A stretch of DNA of 8,147 nt from an uncultured Blautia sp. (GTDB taxonomy: Bacteria; Bacillota; Clostridia; Lachnospirales; Lachnospiraceae). Shown one piece after another: positions 1 to 6,814 of this stretch (its first letter is position 1; each line of letters begins with the position of its first letter). The stretch spans positions 1 through 8,147 of the forward strand of contig CAKRRX010000115.1 in the NCBI GenBank assembly GCA_934394595.1, given 5' to 3'. A model generated the notes under the pieces. The model worked only from the letters and a program-made list of their open reading frames with translations, had not been told where the DNA came from and made no database searches. Made by a program: the position numbers and the translations under genes.

Positions 1-1321
1 CTTCTCTGTGACTTCGGATATATTCCATATGTTCTTTCAGCTTCTTCTCATACCCCATATCGGAAAGCTCGTAGAATTTCTCTCCTTTAATCTCCTCAGG
101 CAGATACTGCTGTTCCACGTAATGATTAGGATAATCGTGAGCATATTTATAACCGATTCCATGACCCAGCTTCTCATGTCCGCCATAGTGGGCGTCCTGA
201 AGATGTACCGGAACTGTGGTCTTGGTCCGTTTCACGCAGTTCATGGCTTCCATGATGGCGTTTACCGCAGAATTACTCTTGGGCGCACATGCCAGATAAG
301 CGGCTGCCTGGGCAAGGATGATCTGAGATTCCGGCATTCCCACACGCTCTACAGCCTGTGCCGCACTGGTGGCTACCACAAGTGCCTGCGGATCTGCATT
401 TCCGATATCCTCAGATGCCAGGATCATCATACGTCTTGCGATAAATTTCACATCTTCCCCTGCATACAGCATTTTAGCAAGATAATAAACTGCTGCATCC
501 GGATCCGATCCGCGCATACTTTTGATAAAGGCTGAAATGATATCGTAATGGTTATCCCCATTCTTATCATAGCGAACCACACGCTTCTGTATGCACTCAG
601 AAGCCACATCCAGGGTGATATGGATCTTCCCGTCCTCAGCTCTTGGTGTGGTAAGGATTCCCAGTTCTATGGCGTTTAAGGCGCTTCTTGCGTCCCCGCC
701 TGCCATGTCTGCAAGAAATTCCAGGGCATCCTCATCGATCACAGCCCCATAGCTTCCCATTCCTTTCTCACAGTCCCTTACTGCACGGAGGATCAGCTCC
801 CTGATTTCCGGAATCTCCAGGGCTTTCAGCTCAAATACAATGGATCTGGAAAGAAGCGCCCCGTTTACCTCAAAGTAGGGATTCTCTGTGGTGGCACCGA
901 TGAGGATAATGGTACCATCCTCCACATAGGGAAGCAGGTAGTCCTGCTGTCCTTTATTGAAGCGGTGGATCTCATCGATAAACAGAATGGTCTTCCTGCC
1001 ATACATTCCCAGGGTATTCTGAGCCTGCTTCACCACTTCTTCCATGTCCTTCTTGCCTGCCACTGTGGCATTGATCTGGGTAAAATCTGCACTGGTGGTA
1101 TTGGCAATGACTTTTGCCAGGGTAGTCTTACCGGTTCCTGGCGGGCCATAAAAAATAACAGAGGTCAGCTTATCTGCCTTGATCGCGCGGTACAAAAGCT
1201 TATCCCTGCCTACAATGTGCTGCTGGCCTACTACCTCCTCCAGTCTGGTGGGGCGCAGTCTGGACGCCAGCGGGGATTCGTTTTCCATGGTCTTCGATTT
1301 TGCATATTCAAATAAATCCAT
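1..1321 (-). CDS. rarA: Replication-associated recombination protein RarA (MgsA/WHIP-family AAA+ ATPase), 3' end cut by window edge
   Basis: RarA acts at stalled replication forks, where this clamp-loader-like AAA+ ATPase of the MgsA/Mgs1/WRNIP1 family forms a tetramer and works with single-strand binding protein and recombination enzymes; this is family knowledge. The frame read from ATG 1321 gives 440 codons with no stop before the edge. Family members are about 420-445 residues, so only a few residues should be missing. Visible motifs are RLRPTRLEEVVGQ near residues 21-33, Walker A GPPGTGKT at 59-66, Walker B ILFIDEIH at 112-119, sensor 1 GATTENP at 142-148 and a likely arginine finger in LLSRS (Arg159). 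The C-terminal part carries the family-typical segments DPDAAVYYLAKML, ASEDIGNADPQAL and YAHDYPNHYVEQQYLP. An SD-like GGAGAGG (1327-1333) sits five bases before the ATG, and a promoter lies just upstream, so the gene is probably transcribed alone. The identification is firm; only the C-terminus is unseen. Confidence 0.95.
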   Translation of the reverse strand, partial: MDLFEYAKSKTMENESPLASRLRPTRLEEVVGQQHIVGRDKLLYRAIKADKLTSVIFYGPPGTGKTTLAKVIANTTSADFTQINATVAGKKDMEEVVKQAQNTLGMYGRKTILFIDEIHRFNKGQQDYLLPYVEDGTIILIGATTENPYFEVNGALLSRSIVFELKALEIPEIRELILRAVRDCEKGMGSYGAVIDEDALEFLADMAGGDARSALNAIELGILTTPRAEDGKIHITLDVASECIQKRVVRYDKNGDNHYDIISAFIKSMRGSDPDAAVYYLAKMLYAGEDVKFIARRMMILASEDIGNADPQALVVATSAAQAVERVGMPESQIILAQAAAYLACAPKSNSAVNAIMEAMNCVKRTKTTVPVHLQDAHYGGHEKLGHGIGYKYAHDYPNHYVEQQYLPEEIKGEKFYELSDMGYEKKLKEHMEYIRSHRE

Positions 1322-1364
1322 GTATTCCTCTCCAATTTCCTGTTTTTCTCGTACATTTGTTCTA

Positions 1365-1393
1365 AGTATAATCCATATGAGTGATTTACGCAA
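1365..1393 (-). promoter_or_regulatory. Probable sigma-A promoter of rarA
   Basis: On the minus strand, TTGCGT (1393-1388) is followed by a 17-base spacer and TATACT (1370-1365). The -10 box matches the consensus at five of six positions and the -35 at three of six. It lies between the terminator of the upstream deacetylase and the rarA ribosome binding site, the expected place. This is a sequence match only; no start site has been shown. Confidence 0.55.
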
Positions 1394-1394
1394 A

Positions 1395-1446
1395 CCTTTT
1401 TTCAAAGAAATGGACAGGTTCCTCCATGGCCAAAGCCACCTGTCCA
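1395..1446 (-). terminator. Intrinsic terminator of the polysaccharide deacetylase gene
   Basis: TGGACAGGT (1411-1419) and ACCTGTCCA (1438-1446) form a perfect 9-bp stem, with a possible inner TGGC/GCCA helix. Read on the minus strand it is followed by TTTCTTT. It begins nine bases after the deacetylase stop codon and separates that gene from the rarA promoter. The U tract is interrupted by one C, so efficiency is uncertain. Confidence 0.7.
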
Positions 1447-1454
1447 CTGTATTT

Positions 1455-2195
1455 TTAAGGAAGCAGCAGCTTATCCACAGTTACAAATTCATATCCTCTT
1501 TCCCTGAGCAGGTCTGCTGCCTTTAAGGCTGCCTCCACGGAGCTTTCATAAGCATCGTGCATCAGGATAATGGAGCCGTCCTTCACCTCAGAGGAAATGA
1601 TCTGAAGAACAGAATCCACATTTTTACTTTTCCAGTCCAATGTATCAATATCCCAAAGTACAGGAAACATGGTCACATAAAAATCCAGATTTTTTTGCCA
1701 GACTCCATAGGGTGGGCGAAAGAATTCCGGATAAACCCCGGTGATCTCCCAGATGCTTTCGTTTGTCTGAAGGATTTCTTTTTTGGCAGCCTCTTTTGAT
1801 ATTTTATCCAGTTCCACATGATTATAGGTGTGATTGCCGATCAGATGGCCATCCTGACTCATCTGAAGCACAAGGTCTTCCTTTCCCTCTATGTTTTTGC
1901 CCATGAGAAAAAAAGTGGCGTGTATGTTTCTTTTTTTCAGCCCTTCCAGAAGCCTGGGAGTATAAAGGTTGTTGGGACCATCATCAAAGGTGAGCGCCAC
2001 ACAGGGAGCCTCTACTGCTGTTCCGGCGGACTGCCCGGTCAGCCTGCTTCCAGTTTCCTCCACGAATCGCCCGGCATGATTTTCTCCCGCTTCCTCCACA
2101 GACTGTCCGCTGTGCCGGATTCCGATTCCCACACACAATATTGCCAGCAGCAACACTTCTGCCCACACTGCCAGATGCCCCATTCTTTCTCTCAT
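1455..2195 (-). CDS. Membrane-anchored polysaccharide deacetylase (NodB-homology, carbohydrate esterase family 4)
   Basis: This family removes N-acetyl (or O-acetyl) groups from cell-surface polysaccharides such as peptidoglycan, using a divalent metal. From ATG 2195 the protein has 246 residues. All five NodB motifs are present: TFDDGP at 69-74 (Asp71 likely base, Asp72 metal ligand), HTYNH at 122-126 (two metal histidines), RPPYG at 160-164, DIDTLDW at 182-188 and LMH at 211-213. Residues 7-26 form a hydrophobic segment after a short basic N-terminus, so the protein should be a signal-anchored extracytoplasmic enzyme. A polar linker (30-62) rich in Gly, Glu and Ser precedes the catalytic domain. 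Start choice: the open frame reaches back to 2321, but that would run through the upstream gene's terminator (2265-2301). ATG 2195 has AGGCGG seven bases upstream. ATG 2213, which has only a weak GGGAAAG, is the alternative. A TATATTAT stretch at 2226-2233 could be a -10 box, but no good -35 goes with it. The exact substrate cannot be told from sequence. Confidence 0.9.
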   Translation of the reverse strand: MRERMGHLAVWAEVLLLAILCVGIGIRHSGQSVEEAGENHAGRFVEETGSRLTGQSAGTAVEAPCVALTFDDGPNNLYTPRLLEGLKKRNIHATFFLMGKNIEGKEDLVLQMSQDGHLIGNHTYNHVELDKISKEAAKKEILQTNESIWEITGVYPEFFRPPYGVWQKNLDFYVTMFPVLWDIDTLDWKSKNVDSVLQIISSEVKDGSIILMHDAYESSVEAALKAADLLRERGYEFVTVDKLLLP

Positions 2196-2264
2196 CTTTC
2201 CGCCGCCTGACATCTGTCTTTCCCGATAATATATGAAAACCACGCTGTTTATATGTCCGCAAAC

Positions 2265-2301
2265 AAAAAAGCCGAAGCTCTTTTTCAGAAACTCCGGCTT
2301 T
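2265..2301 (-). terminator. Intrinsic terminator of the cytidylate-kinase-like gene
   Basis: AAAGCCGAAG (2268-2277) and CTCCGGCTTT (2292-2301) can pair. On the minus strand the one non-Watson-Crick position is a G-U wobble, while on the plus strand it is an A-C mismatch. The stem is followed on the minus strand by a run of six T (2270-2265). The orientation therefore fits transcription of the kinase-like gene ending at 2340. A second, perfect 7-bp hairpin (TGGCAAA/TTTGCCA, 2316-2333) lies between the stop codon and this terminator but has no U tract of its own. Confidence 0.82.
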
Positions 2302-2339
2302 CGTGATCTTATACCTGGCAAAAAACTTTGCCACTTATT

Positions 2340-2963
2340 TTATAACTTTTTCATAAGACTGATACGATATTCAATTTCCTGGATACATTTCTCATAGCCC
2401 AGCTTGCTGCTGTCCAGACACAGGTCATACTGGGTGGCATCCTTCCACTCCTGGCCTGTAAATCTACGATAATAATCATCCTTACGCTTGTCATCCTTCT
2501 GAAGGAATTTCTCCAGCTCTTTTTGACTCATGCTCAGCTTCTCAGCAGCTTTTTCCATTCTGAAATCCCAGGAAGCGTGGATAAATACGCGGATCACATT
2601 TGGATAATCCTTCAAAATATAATTAGCGCATCTTCCAATGATCACACAGGATTCCTTTTCTGCCAGCTCCCGGATGATCTTTGCCTGGTAATTAAACAGA
2701 TTTTCATCAGATGTAAAATCCTTACTCTGAGGCGGAATCAGTTCTCCATTGTAGATTCCGGTCTTTCCAAACAAAGGGCGCTTTGCACTGGAATATTCAT
2801 CTACCCTTCCGAAAAGGGTTTCGTGAATTCCGCTGTCCTCAGATGCCATGCGGATGATATCCTTGTCATAATAGCCAATCCCTAATTTCTTTGCCAGCAT
2901 TTCCCCGACGGTACGACCGCCGCTTCCATACTGTCTTGCAATTGTAATTACGAAATTGTCCAT
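2340..2963 (-). CDS. Cytidylate-kinase-like family protein (AAA/P-loop fold, Cytidylate_kin2 type)
   Basis: The 207-residue product resembles the cytidylate-kinase-like family common in Clostridia, relatives of CMP kinase whose substrate is mostly unproven. It opens with MDNFVITIARQYGSGGRTVG. The glycine-rich loop GSGGRTVG (13-20) stands where CMP kinase has its Walker A motif but carries Arg in place of the usual GK(S/T). Other family-like segments are YYDKDII (31-37), IIGRCANYIL (108-117), a basic lid-like DKRKDDYYRRFTG (158-170) and YDLCLDSS (179-186). It lacks a signal peptide and should be cytoplasmic. Start choice: ATG 2963 has a perfect AGGAGG (2975-2970) six bases upstream; the in-frame ATG at 2981 lies before that site and is rejected. 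The gene sits 146 bases after livF and ends at its own terminator, so it may be a separate unit or receive read-through from liv. It is not the housekeeping cmk: the length and loop differ. The family call is fairly sure, the reaction is not. Confidence 0.85.
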   Translation of the reverse strand: MDNFVITIARQYGSGGRTVGEMLAKKLGIGYYDKDIIRMASEDSGIHETLFGRVDEYSSAKRPLFGKTGIYNGELIPPQSKDFTSDENLFNYQAKIIRELAEKESCVIIGRCANYILKDYPNVIRVFIHASWDFRMEKAAEKLSMSQKELEKFLQKDDKRKDDYYRRFTGQEWKDATQYDLCLDSSKLGYEKCIQEIEYRISLMKKL

Positions 2964-2982
2964 GTCTCTCCTCCTTATCATG

Positions 2983-3010
2983 CCGGCCAGATTTCACTTT
3001 CTCTGACCGG
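2983..3010 (-). other. Leader hairpin just upstream of the kinase-like gene's ribosome binding site
   Basis: CCGGCCAGA (2983-2991) and TCTGACCGG (3002-3010) form a 9-bp stem with a 10-base loop. The only imperfect pair is a G-U wobble on the minus strand (A-C on the plus), so it suits the minus-strand RNA. It ends seven bases before the AGGAGG of the kinase-like gene. No U tract follows, so it is not a terminator. It may simply structure the 5' leader. Confidence 0.4.
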
Positions 3011-3049
3011 ATCATTTTCCCATACTTATCATCAGATCCTGCAGTTCGC

Positions 3050-3093
3050 AAAAAATCCGCAAATTGCTGCACAAAGCATAGCTCTGTGAACAG
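3050..3093 (-). terminator. Weak terminator candidate after livF
   Basis: CACAAAG (3070-3076) pairs with CTCTGTG (3082-3088) around a 5-base loop, and CTG/CAG (3067-3069, 3091-3093) can extend it across a 2-base bulge. A run of six T on the minus strand lies at 3055-3050, but 11 bases beyond the hairpin instead of directly after it. This is the best candidate for the end of the liv operon, yet it departs from the classical layout, so partial read-through into the kinase-like gene is possible. Confidence 0.3.
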
Positions 3094-3109
3094 AATGAAC
3101 CGCAGCTCT

Positions 3110-3820
3110 TTACTCTCCCAGATAAGCCTTCTGAACAGCCTCATCATTAAGCAGATCCTTTGCTTTTCCGCTCATGGTGATCTTACCTGTCTCCAGAACA
3201 TAAGCACGGTCAGCAATGGAAAGAGCTTTTTTCGCATTCTGCTCTACCAGAAGTACTGTAGTACCGCCTTCGCTTACCACACGGATAATATCGAAAATTT
3301 CATTTACAAAAATAGGGGAAAGTCCCATGGAAGGCTCATCCATTACGATCAGTCTTGGTTTACTCATAAGGGCACGTCCCATGGCAAGCATCTGCTGCTC
3401 ACCACCGGAAAGGGTGCCGGCACGCTGGCCTTTTCGCTCTTCCAGTCTTGGGAACCTCTTATAAACACCAGCAAGGCTTTCCTGGATCTCAGCCTTGTCT
3501 TTTCTGGTGTAAGCTCCCATGATCAGGTTCTCATATACACTTAAATCAGCAAATACACGACGTCCTTCCGGTACGTGTGCGATTCCCATTTCCACGATCT
3601 TGTGTGCCGGAACCTTTGTGATATCTTTTCCCTCAAAAACCACAGAGCCTTCTTTTGCAGAAAGAAGTCCTGTAAGGGTCTGCAGTGTGGTGGTTTTTCC
3701 TGCACCATTGGCACCGATCAGGGCAATAACCTCGCCCTGGTTTACCTCAAAGGAAATTCCTTTTAAAGCCTGGATCACACCATAATATACGTGTAAATCT
3801 TTTACTTCCAACATTGCCAT
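3110..3820 (-). CDS. livF: High-affinity branched-chain amino acid ABC transporter, ATP-binding protein LivF
   Basis: One of the two cytoplasmic ATPases that drive the LivHM permease. The 236-residue product shows Walker A GANGAGKT (36-43), HVPEGRRVF (82-90) in the Q-loop region, signature LSGGEQQ (137-143), Walker B LIVMDEP (157-163, catalytic Glu162) and D-loop SMGLSP (164-169). The switch position reads LLVEQN (190-195), with Gln where most ABC ATPases have His; this is usual for LivF and separates it from LivG. Length fits the family (about 230-240). Start choice: ATG 3820 has AGGAGG (3835-3830) nine bases upstream, and this site overlaps the livG stop codon (3836-3834), implying coupled translation. 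The in-frame codon at 3859 lies inside livG and has no such site. A second ATG at 3814 (MLEV) is possible. It is the last gene of the operon. Substrate is inferred from family; related systems import amides or other amino acids. Confidence 0.95.
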   Translation of the reverse strand: MAMLEVKDLHVYYGVIQALKGISFEVNQGEVIALIGANGAGKTTTLQTLTGLLSAKEGSVVFEGKDITKVPAHKIVEMGIAHVPEGRRVFADLSVYENLIMGAYTRKDKAEIQESLAGVYKRFPRLEERKGQRAGTLSGGEQQMLAMGRALMSKPRLIVMDEPSMGLSPIFVNEIFDIIRVVSEGGTTVLLVEQNAKKALSIADRAYVLETGKITMSGKAKDLLNDEAVQKAYLGE

Positions 3821-3833
3821 TTTTCGTTTCCTC

Positions 3834-4592
3834 CTATTCGCCCAGATATGCAGTGACAACAGCAGGATCTTTGAGAACCTTGGCTGTCTCTCCCTGACAG
3901 AGAACCTGTCCGAAGTTCAGTACAGTCAGCTCTTCGCAGATACCGCCTACCAGTTTCATATCATGCTCGATCAGCAGGATCGTCATATCAAAATGGTCTC
4001 TTACGAATCGAATGGTGTCCATCAGTTCCTGAGTCTCATTTGGGTTCATACCAGCTGCCGGCTCATCCAGAAGAAGAAGCTTTGGATCTGTGGCAAGAGC
4101 TCTGGCAATCTCCAGCTTACGCTGTCTTCCATATGGCAGGTTACCTGCAAGAAGCCCTGCTTCCTGACTCATATTAAATACCTTCAGGATCTCCATAGCA
4201 CGCTGATTCATCTCTTTTTCCACCTTGAAGTACTTGGGAAGTCTTAAGATCCCGGTAAGGGTGGAATATTTATAATGATTGTGCAGACCAGCCTTCACAT
4301 TATCCAGAACTGTCATATCCTTGAAAAGTCGAATATTCTGAAATGTTCGTGCAACTCCTGCTTTATTGATATCGATAATACTTTTTCCTGTGATATCCTG
4401 TCCGTCCAGCTTAATGATACCCTCTGTGGGCTTATAAACACCTGTGAGAAGGTTAAATACTGTTGTTTTTCCGGCGCCGTTTGGTCCGATCAGGCCGTAC
4501 AGCTCACCTTTTTCGATTTTCATATGAAAATTATCTACAGCGTGAAGACCGCCAAACTGGATGGAAAGATTACTTACCTCTAACATTGCCAT
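3834..4592 (-). CDS. livG: High-affinity branched-chain amino acid ABC transporter, ATP-binding protein LivG
   Basis: The second ATPase subunit, expected to pair with LivF under the permeases. The 252-residue protein has Walker A GPNGAGKT (36-43), Q-loop RTFQN (82-86, Gln85), Walker B LLLLDEP (172-178, Glu177) and the switch His in LLIEHDM (His210). The signature is the non-standard LPYGRQRKLE (152-161) in place of LSGGQ, which is characteristic of LivG. The insert around residues 104-128 (HNHYKYSTLTGILRLPKY) between Q-loop and signature is also typical. It starts two bases after the livM stop codon. An AAGGAGG (4609-4603) inside the end of livM stands ten bases before the ATG, so translation is probably coupled. 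It shares its first residues, MAMLEV, and its last residues, AYLGE, with LivF, consistent with the two being ancient paralogues. Confidence 0.96.
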   Translation of the reverse strand: MAMLEVSNLSIQFGGLHAVDNFHMKIEKGELYGLIGPNGAGKTTVFNLLTGVYKPTEGIIKLDGQDITGKSIIDINKAGVARTFQNIRLFKDMTVLDNVKAGLHNHYKYSTLTGILRLPKYFKVEKEMNQRAMEILKVFNMSQEAGLLAGNLPYGRQRKLEIARALATDPKLLLLDEPAAGMNPNETQELMDTIRFVRDHFDMTILLIEHDMKLVGGICEELTVLNFGQVLCQGETAKVLKDPAVVTAYLGE

Positions 4593-4594
4593 AA

Positions 4595-5677
4595 TTAAGC
4601 CGCCTCCTTTTCTTTGCCGTGACCTTTGATCTTCTCAACAATACGGCTTCTGAAATCTCTTGCAGCAGGAGCCCAGTTGAAAAGCATCATTGCGATCATA
4701 ACGATTGCATAGATCAGCATACGGTATGTGGAGAAGCCACGAAGCAGCTCCGGAAGTGCATAAAGCACGATGGTTGCAATAATACTTCCGCGAAGATTTC
4801 CCATACCGCCAAGAATGACGTATACCAAAATGGTAATGGACATATTGTAATCGAAGATAGATACCTTCAGCATGGAAAGATTGTGTGCATAAAGCACACC
4901 TGCCACACCTGCAATTGCAGCGGAAACAGTAAATGCAAGCAGCTTATTCTTTGTGACATTGATACCGATGGATTCCGCTGCGATACGGTTGTCACGGGTA
5001 GAGGTGATGGCACGTCCGCTTCTGGAGTTTACCAGGTTCTGGATGATAAACAGAGCAAGAAGAACCAGGATCACACCGATCAGGAAGAAATATTCCTTGA
5101 TATCTTTGTATAAGGTGGCAGTTCCGGAAACACCAAGAGCTCCCTTGATGATCTGTTTTCCGCCTGGATCCAGCTTAAGATTTGCTGCGCTTGTTGCAAT
5201 ATGGATTCCGTTGTCATCCACACCAACATACAGAATGTTGATCAGATTCTTGATAATTTCTCCAAATGCCAGAGTTACGATTGCAAGATAGTCACCGCGA
5301 AGTCTCAGTACCGGGATACCGATCAGTACGCCGAAAATGGCTGCTACAGCTGCGCCTACCAGTAATGCAAGGATCAGTCTGGGAACAGAGGGAAGTACGT
5401 CACTGGTAATATGTGAAAACAGGGCACTGGAGTAAGCTCCCACACACATAAATCCTGCATGTCCAAGGCTCAGCTCTCCGGAATAACCGACTACCAGGTT
5501 CAGGGAAAGGGAAGCGATGGTATACACACAGATCGGTACCAGAAGACCGGTAAGCAGTCTGGACAGATTTCCGGTAGAGGAAAGGATCTGTACTACAACG
5601 AAGATTGCGATCACCATGCCATATGTAATAAAGTTGTTTTTTGTTGTTTTGTTCATATTCTTTTTCATATCGGCCAC
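4595..5677 (-). CDS. livM: Branched-chain amino acid ABC transporter, permease LivM
   Basis: Integral membrane subunit that forms the translocation path with LivH. The 360-residue sequence has about nine or ten hydrophobic segments. After the first (about 18-34) come the hallmark LVVGYSGELSLGHAGF (61-76), RLRGDYLAIVTLAFGEI (125-141), the cytoplasmic coupling loop GRAITSTRDNRIAAESIGIN (221-240) that contacts the ATPases, and ILGGMGNLRGS (288-298). A polar stretch at about 152-195 is probably an external loop. The C-terminus is basic and soluble. The start is ambiguous: the frame opens with GTG 5677, one base after the livH stop and with AGGAG ten bases before it. ATG 5668 (three codons in) has GAGGTGG five bases upstream and is equally plausible. 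Either way it is tightly coupled to livH. Confidence 0.94.
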   Translation of the reverse strand: MADMKKNMNKTTKNNFITYGMVIAIFVVVQILSSTGNLSRLLTGLLVPICVYTIASLSLNLVVGYSGELSLGHAGFMCVGAYSSALFSHITSDVLPSVPRLILALLVGAAVAAIFGVLIGIPVLRLRGDYLAIVTLAFGEIIKNLINILYVGVDDNGIHIATSAANLKLDPGGKQIIKGALGVSGTATLYKDIKEYFFLIGVILVLLALFIIQNLVNSRSGRAITSTRDNRIAAESIGINVTKNKLLAFTVSAAIAGVAGVLYAHNLSMLKVSIFDYNMSITILVYVILGGMGNLRGSIIATIVLYALPELLRGFSTYRMLIYAIVMIAMMLFNWAPAARDFRSRIVEKIKGHGKEKEAA

Positions 5678-5678
5678 C

Positions 5679-6563
5679 TCATACTTTCTCCTGGATGTTC
5701 TTGCCGAACAGTCCAGATGGTTTTACAAGGAGTACGACGATCAGGACCGCAAATACGAGCGCATCTGCAACCTGAGAGGAAATATATGCCTTGCTGAAGA
5801 TCTCAATGACTCCAAGAAGGATTCCACCAACCATTGCTCCCGGGATGGATCCGATTCCACCGAATACAGCAGCTACAAATGCCTTGATACCAGGCATGGC
5901 TCCTGTGTAAGGAGTCAGGGTAGGGTATGCAGAGCAAAGAAGAAGTCCTGCAATGGCTGCAAGTCCGGAACCGATTGCAAAGGTAAGGGAAATGGTTGCA
6001 TTGACATTGACCCCCATCAGCTGTGCGGCATCCCGGTCCTCAGAAACCGCCTGCATGGCGCGTCCTGGTTTTGTTTTCTTTACGAAAAGCTGAAGACCCA
6101 CCATGATGATGATACAGGCAAGGATGGTCACAATGGTGACACCTTTGATGGTAAGCTGTCCGTCAAAAAGTACCAGGGACGGAACATTGATAACCGGCAC
6201 AAAGCTCTTTGCGTCAGCACCAAAAATCAGAAGTGCCAGGTTCTGAAGCAGATAGCTGACACCGATTGCAGTGATCAGAACTGCCAGGTTTGAGGAAGCC
6301 TTACGAAGAGGTCTGTACGCAACGGCCTCAATGACGACACCGGCTACTGTACAGATCACAACGGAAAGGATAATTGCCAGGATTGGCGACATGCTGCCTT
6401 TTGTGACAGCAGTGAGGATTACAAATGCTCCAACCATGATGACATCACCATGAGCAAAGTTCAGCATTTTCGCAATACCATATACCATTGTATAGCCAAG
6501 GGCGATGATCGCGTAGATACTTCCCAGGCTGATACCGTCTTTTAAATAGGATATAAAACTCAT
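5679..6563 (-). CDS. livH: Branched-chain amino acid ABC transporter, permease LivH
   Basis: Partner permease of LivM. The 294-residue protein is almost wholly hydrophobic, with about eight membrane spans. It carries the family landmarks GSIYAIIALGYTMVYGI (14-30), LNFAHGDVIMVGAF (34-47), the ATPase-coupling loop GRAMQAVSEDRDAAQLMGVN (167-186) and KAFVAAVFGGIGSIPGAMVG (227-246). It ends KPSGLFGK plus a short tail, as LivH proteins usually do. The ATG has AAGAGGTG (6575-6568) just upstream. It is the first of four tightly packed genes, but lies 376 bases downstream of livJ across a highly structured non-coding gap. No convincing promoter is visible in that gap, so livH is most simply read through from livJ. 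Confidence 0.95.
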   Translation of the reverse strand: MSFISYLKDGISLGSIYAIIALGYTMVYGIAKMLNFAHGDVIMVGAFVILTAVTKGSMSPILAIILSVVICTVAGVVIEAVAYRPLRKASSNLAVLITAIGVSYLLQNLALLIFGADAKSFVPVINVPSLVLFDGQLTIKGVTIVTILACIIIMVGLQLFVKKTKPGRAMQAVSEDRDAAQLMGVNVNATISLTFAIGSGLAAIAGLLLCSAYPTLTPYTGAMPGIKAFVAAVFGGIGSIPGAMVGGILLGVIEIFSKAYISSQVADALVFAVLIVVLLVKPSGLFGKNIQEKV

Positions 6564-6591
6564 AATGCACCTCTTAACTGGATTCGTTACA

Positions 6592-6629
6592 GCTCACAGG
6601 CAAATGTCTGTGAGCCAGATTTTTCTTTT
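6592..6629 (+). terminator. Terminator-like hairpin pointing against the operon, in the livH leader
   Basis: GCTCACAG (6592-6599) and CTGTGAGC (6608-6615) form a perfect 8-bp stem with an 8-base loop. On the plus strand it is followed, after CAGA, by TTTTTCTTTT (6620-6629). This looks like an intrinsic terminator for transcription opposite to the liv genes. On the minus strand no U tract follows and the hairpin ends 17 bases before the livH ribosome binding site, where it could act as a leader structure. No plus-strand gene is seen for it to end. Confidence 0.4.
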
Positions 6630-6633
6630 CCAC

Positions 6634-6754
6634 GAGCGTGTTTGAAAATTCATTTCCGCTGTTTTCCCATTACAGAGGATCCTTAAGGATTCTCTGCATT
6701 GCCTGTAAAAAGATCAGTCTCCGGGAAATCGGAAGTAAATTTTCAGACACGCTC
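6634..6754. repeat. 121-bp near-palindrome (long imperfect inverted repeat)
   Basis: The outer arms 6634-6650 (GAGCGTGTTTGAAAATT) and 6738-6754 (AATTTTCAGACACGCTC) are complementary at 16 of 17 positions, the exception being a T-G wobble. Pairing continues inward: 6652-6658 with 6730-6736, TTTCCC (6663-6668) with GGGAAA (6723-6728), and a central hairpin CAGAGGATCC (6673-6682)/GGATTCTCTG (6687-6696) around TTAA. In total about 40 pairs can form. Neither end is followed by a U tract, so it is not a normal terminator. Confidence 0.8.
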
Positions 6755-6768
6755 CAGTCACCTTTGAT

Positions 6769-6809
6769 CTGTCAGCTGCTCTGCACCATAGCATTATTCC
6801 AGTTGACAG
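6769..6809. repeat. 10-bp stem-loop in the livJ-livH gap
   Basis: CTGTCAGCTG (6769-6778) pairs with CAGTTGACAG (6800-6809) with one wobble (G6775-T6803) around a 21-base loop. It lies 14 bases from the near-palindrome and 5 bases from the next hairpin. The TTGACA inside its right arm (6803-6808) looks like a plus-strand -35 box, but nothing like a -10 box follows at the right distance. Confidence 0.6.
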
Positions 6810-6814
6810 TCATA

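Noticed and set aside
8..535. Plus-strand open frame of 175 codons at the left edge
   Set aside because: It lies antisense to rarA, which reads through continuously with conserved C-terminal motifs. No ribosome binding site precedes it.
2316..2333. Perfect 7-bp hairpin TGGCAAA/TTTGCCA as the kinase gene's terminator
   Set aside because: It is followed by GGTATAAG on the minus strand, not by a U tract; the next hairpin (2265-2301) with six T is the better terminator.
3110..4592. Odd ABC motifs: Gln in place of the switch His in LivF, and LPYGRQRKLE in place of LSGGQ in LivG
   Set aside because: Both are normal features of the LivF and LivG families, so they are not signs of loss of function.
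5517..6293. Plus-strand open frame of 258 codons antisense to livH
   Set aside because: It is a shadow of livH, whose frame carries all the LivH family motifs. The antisense product is rich in Cys, Lys and Asp without any domain pattern, and other long antisense frames over conserved genes here have the same look.
6686..6708. TTTACA and TTAAGG on the minus strand as a promoter for livHMGF
   Set aside because: The 17-base spacing is right but the -10 box matches only three of six positions and lies in the central loop and stem of the near-palindrome. Too weak to list.
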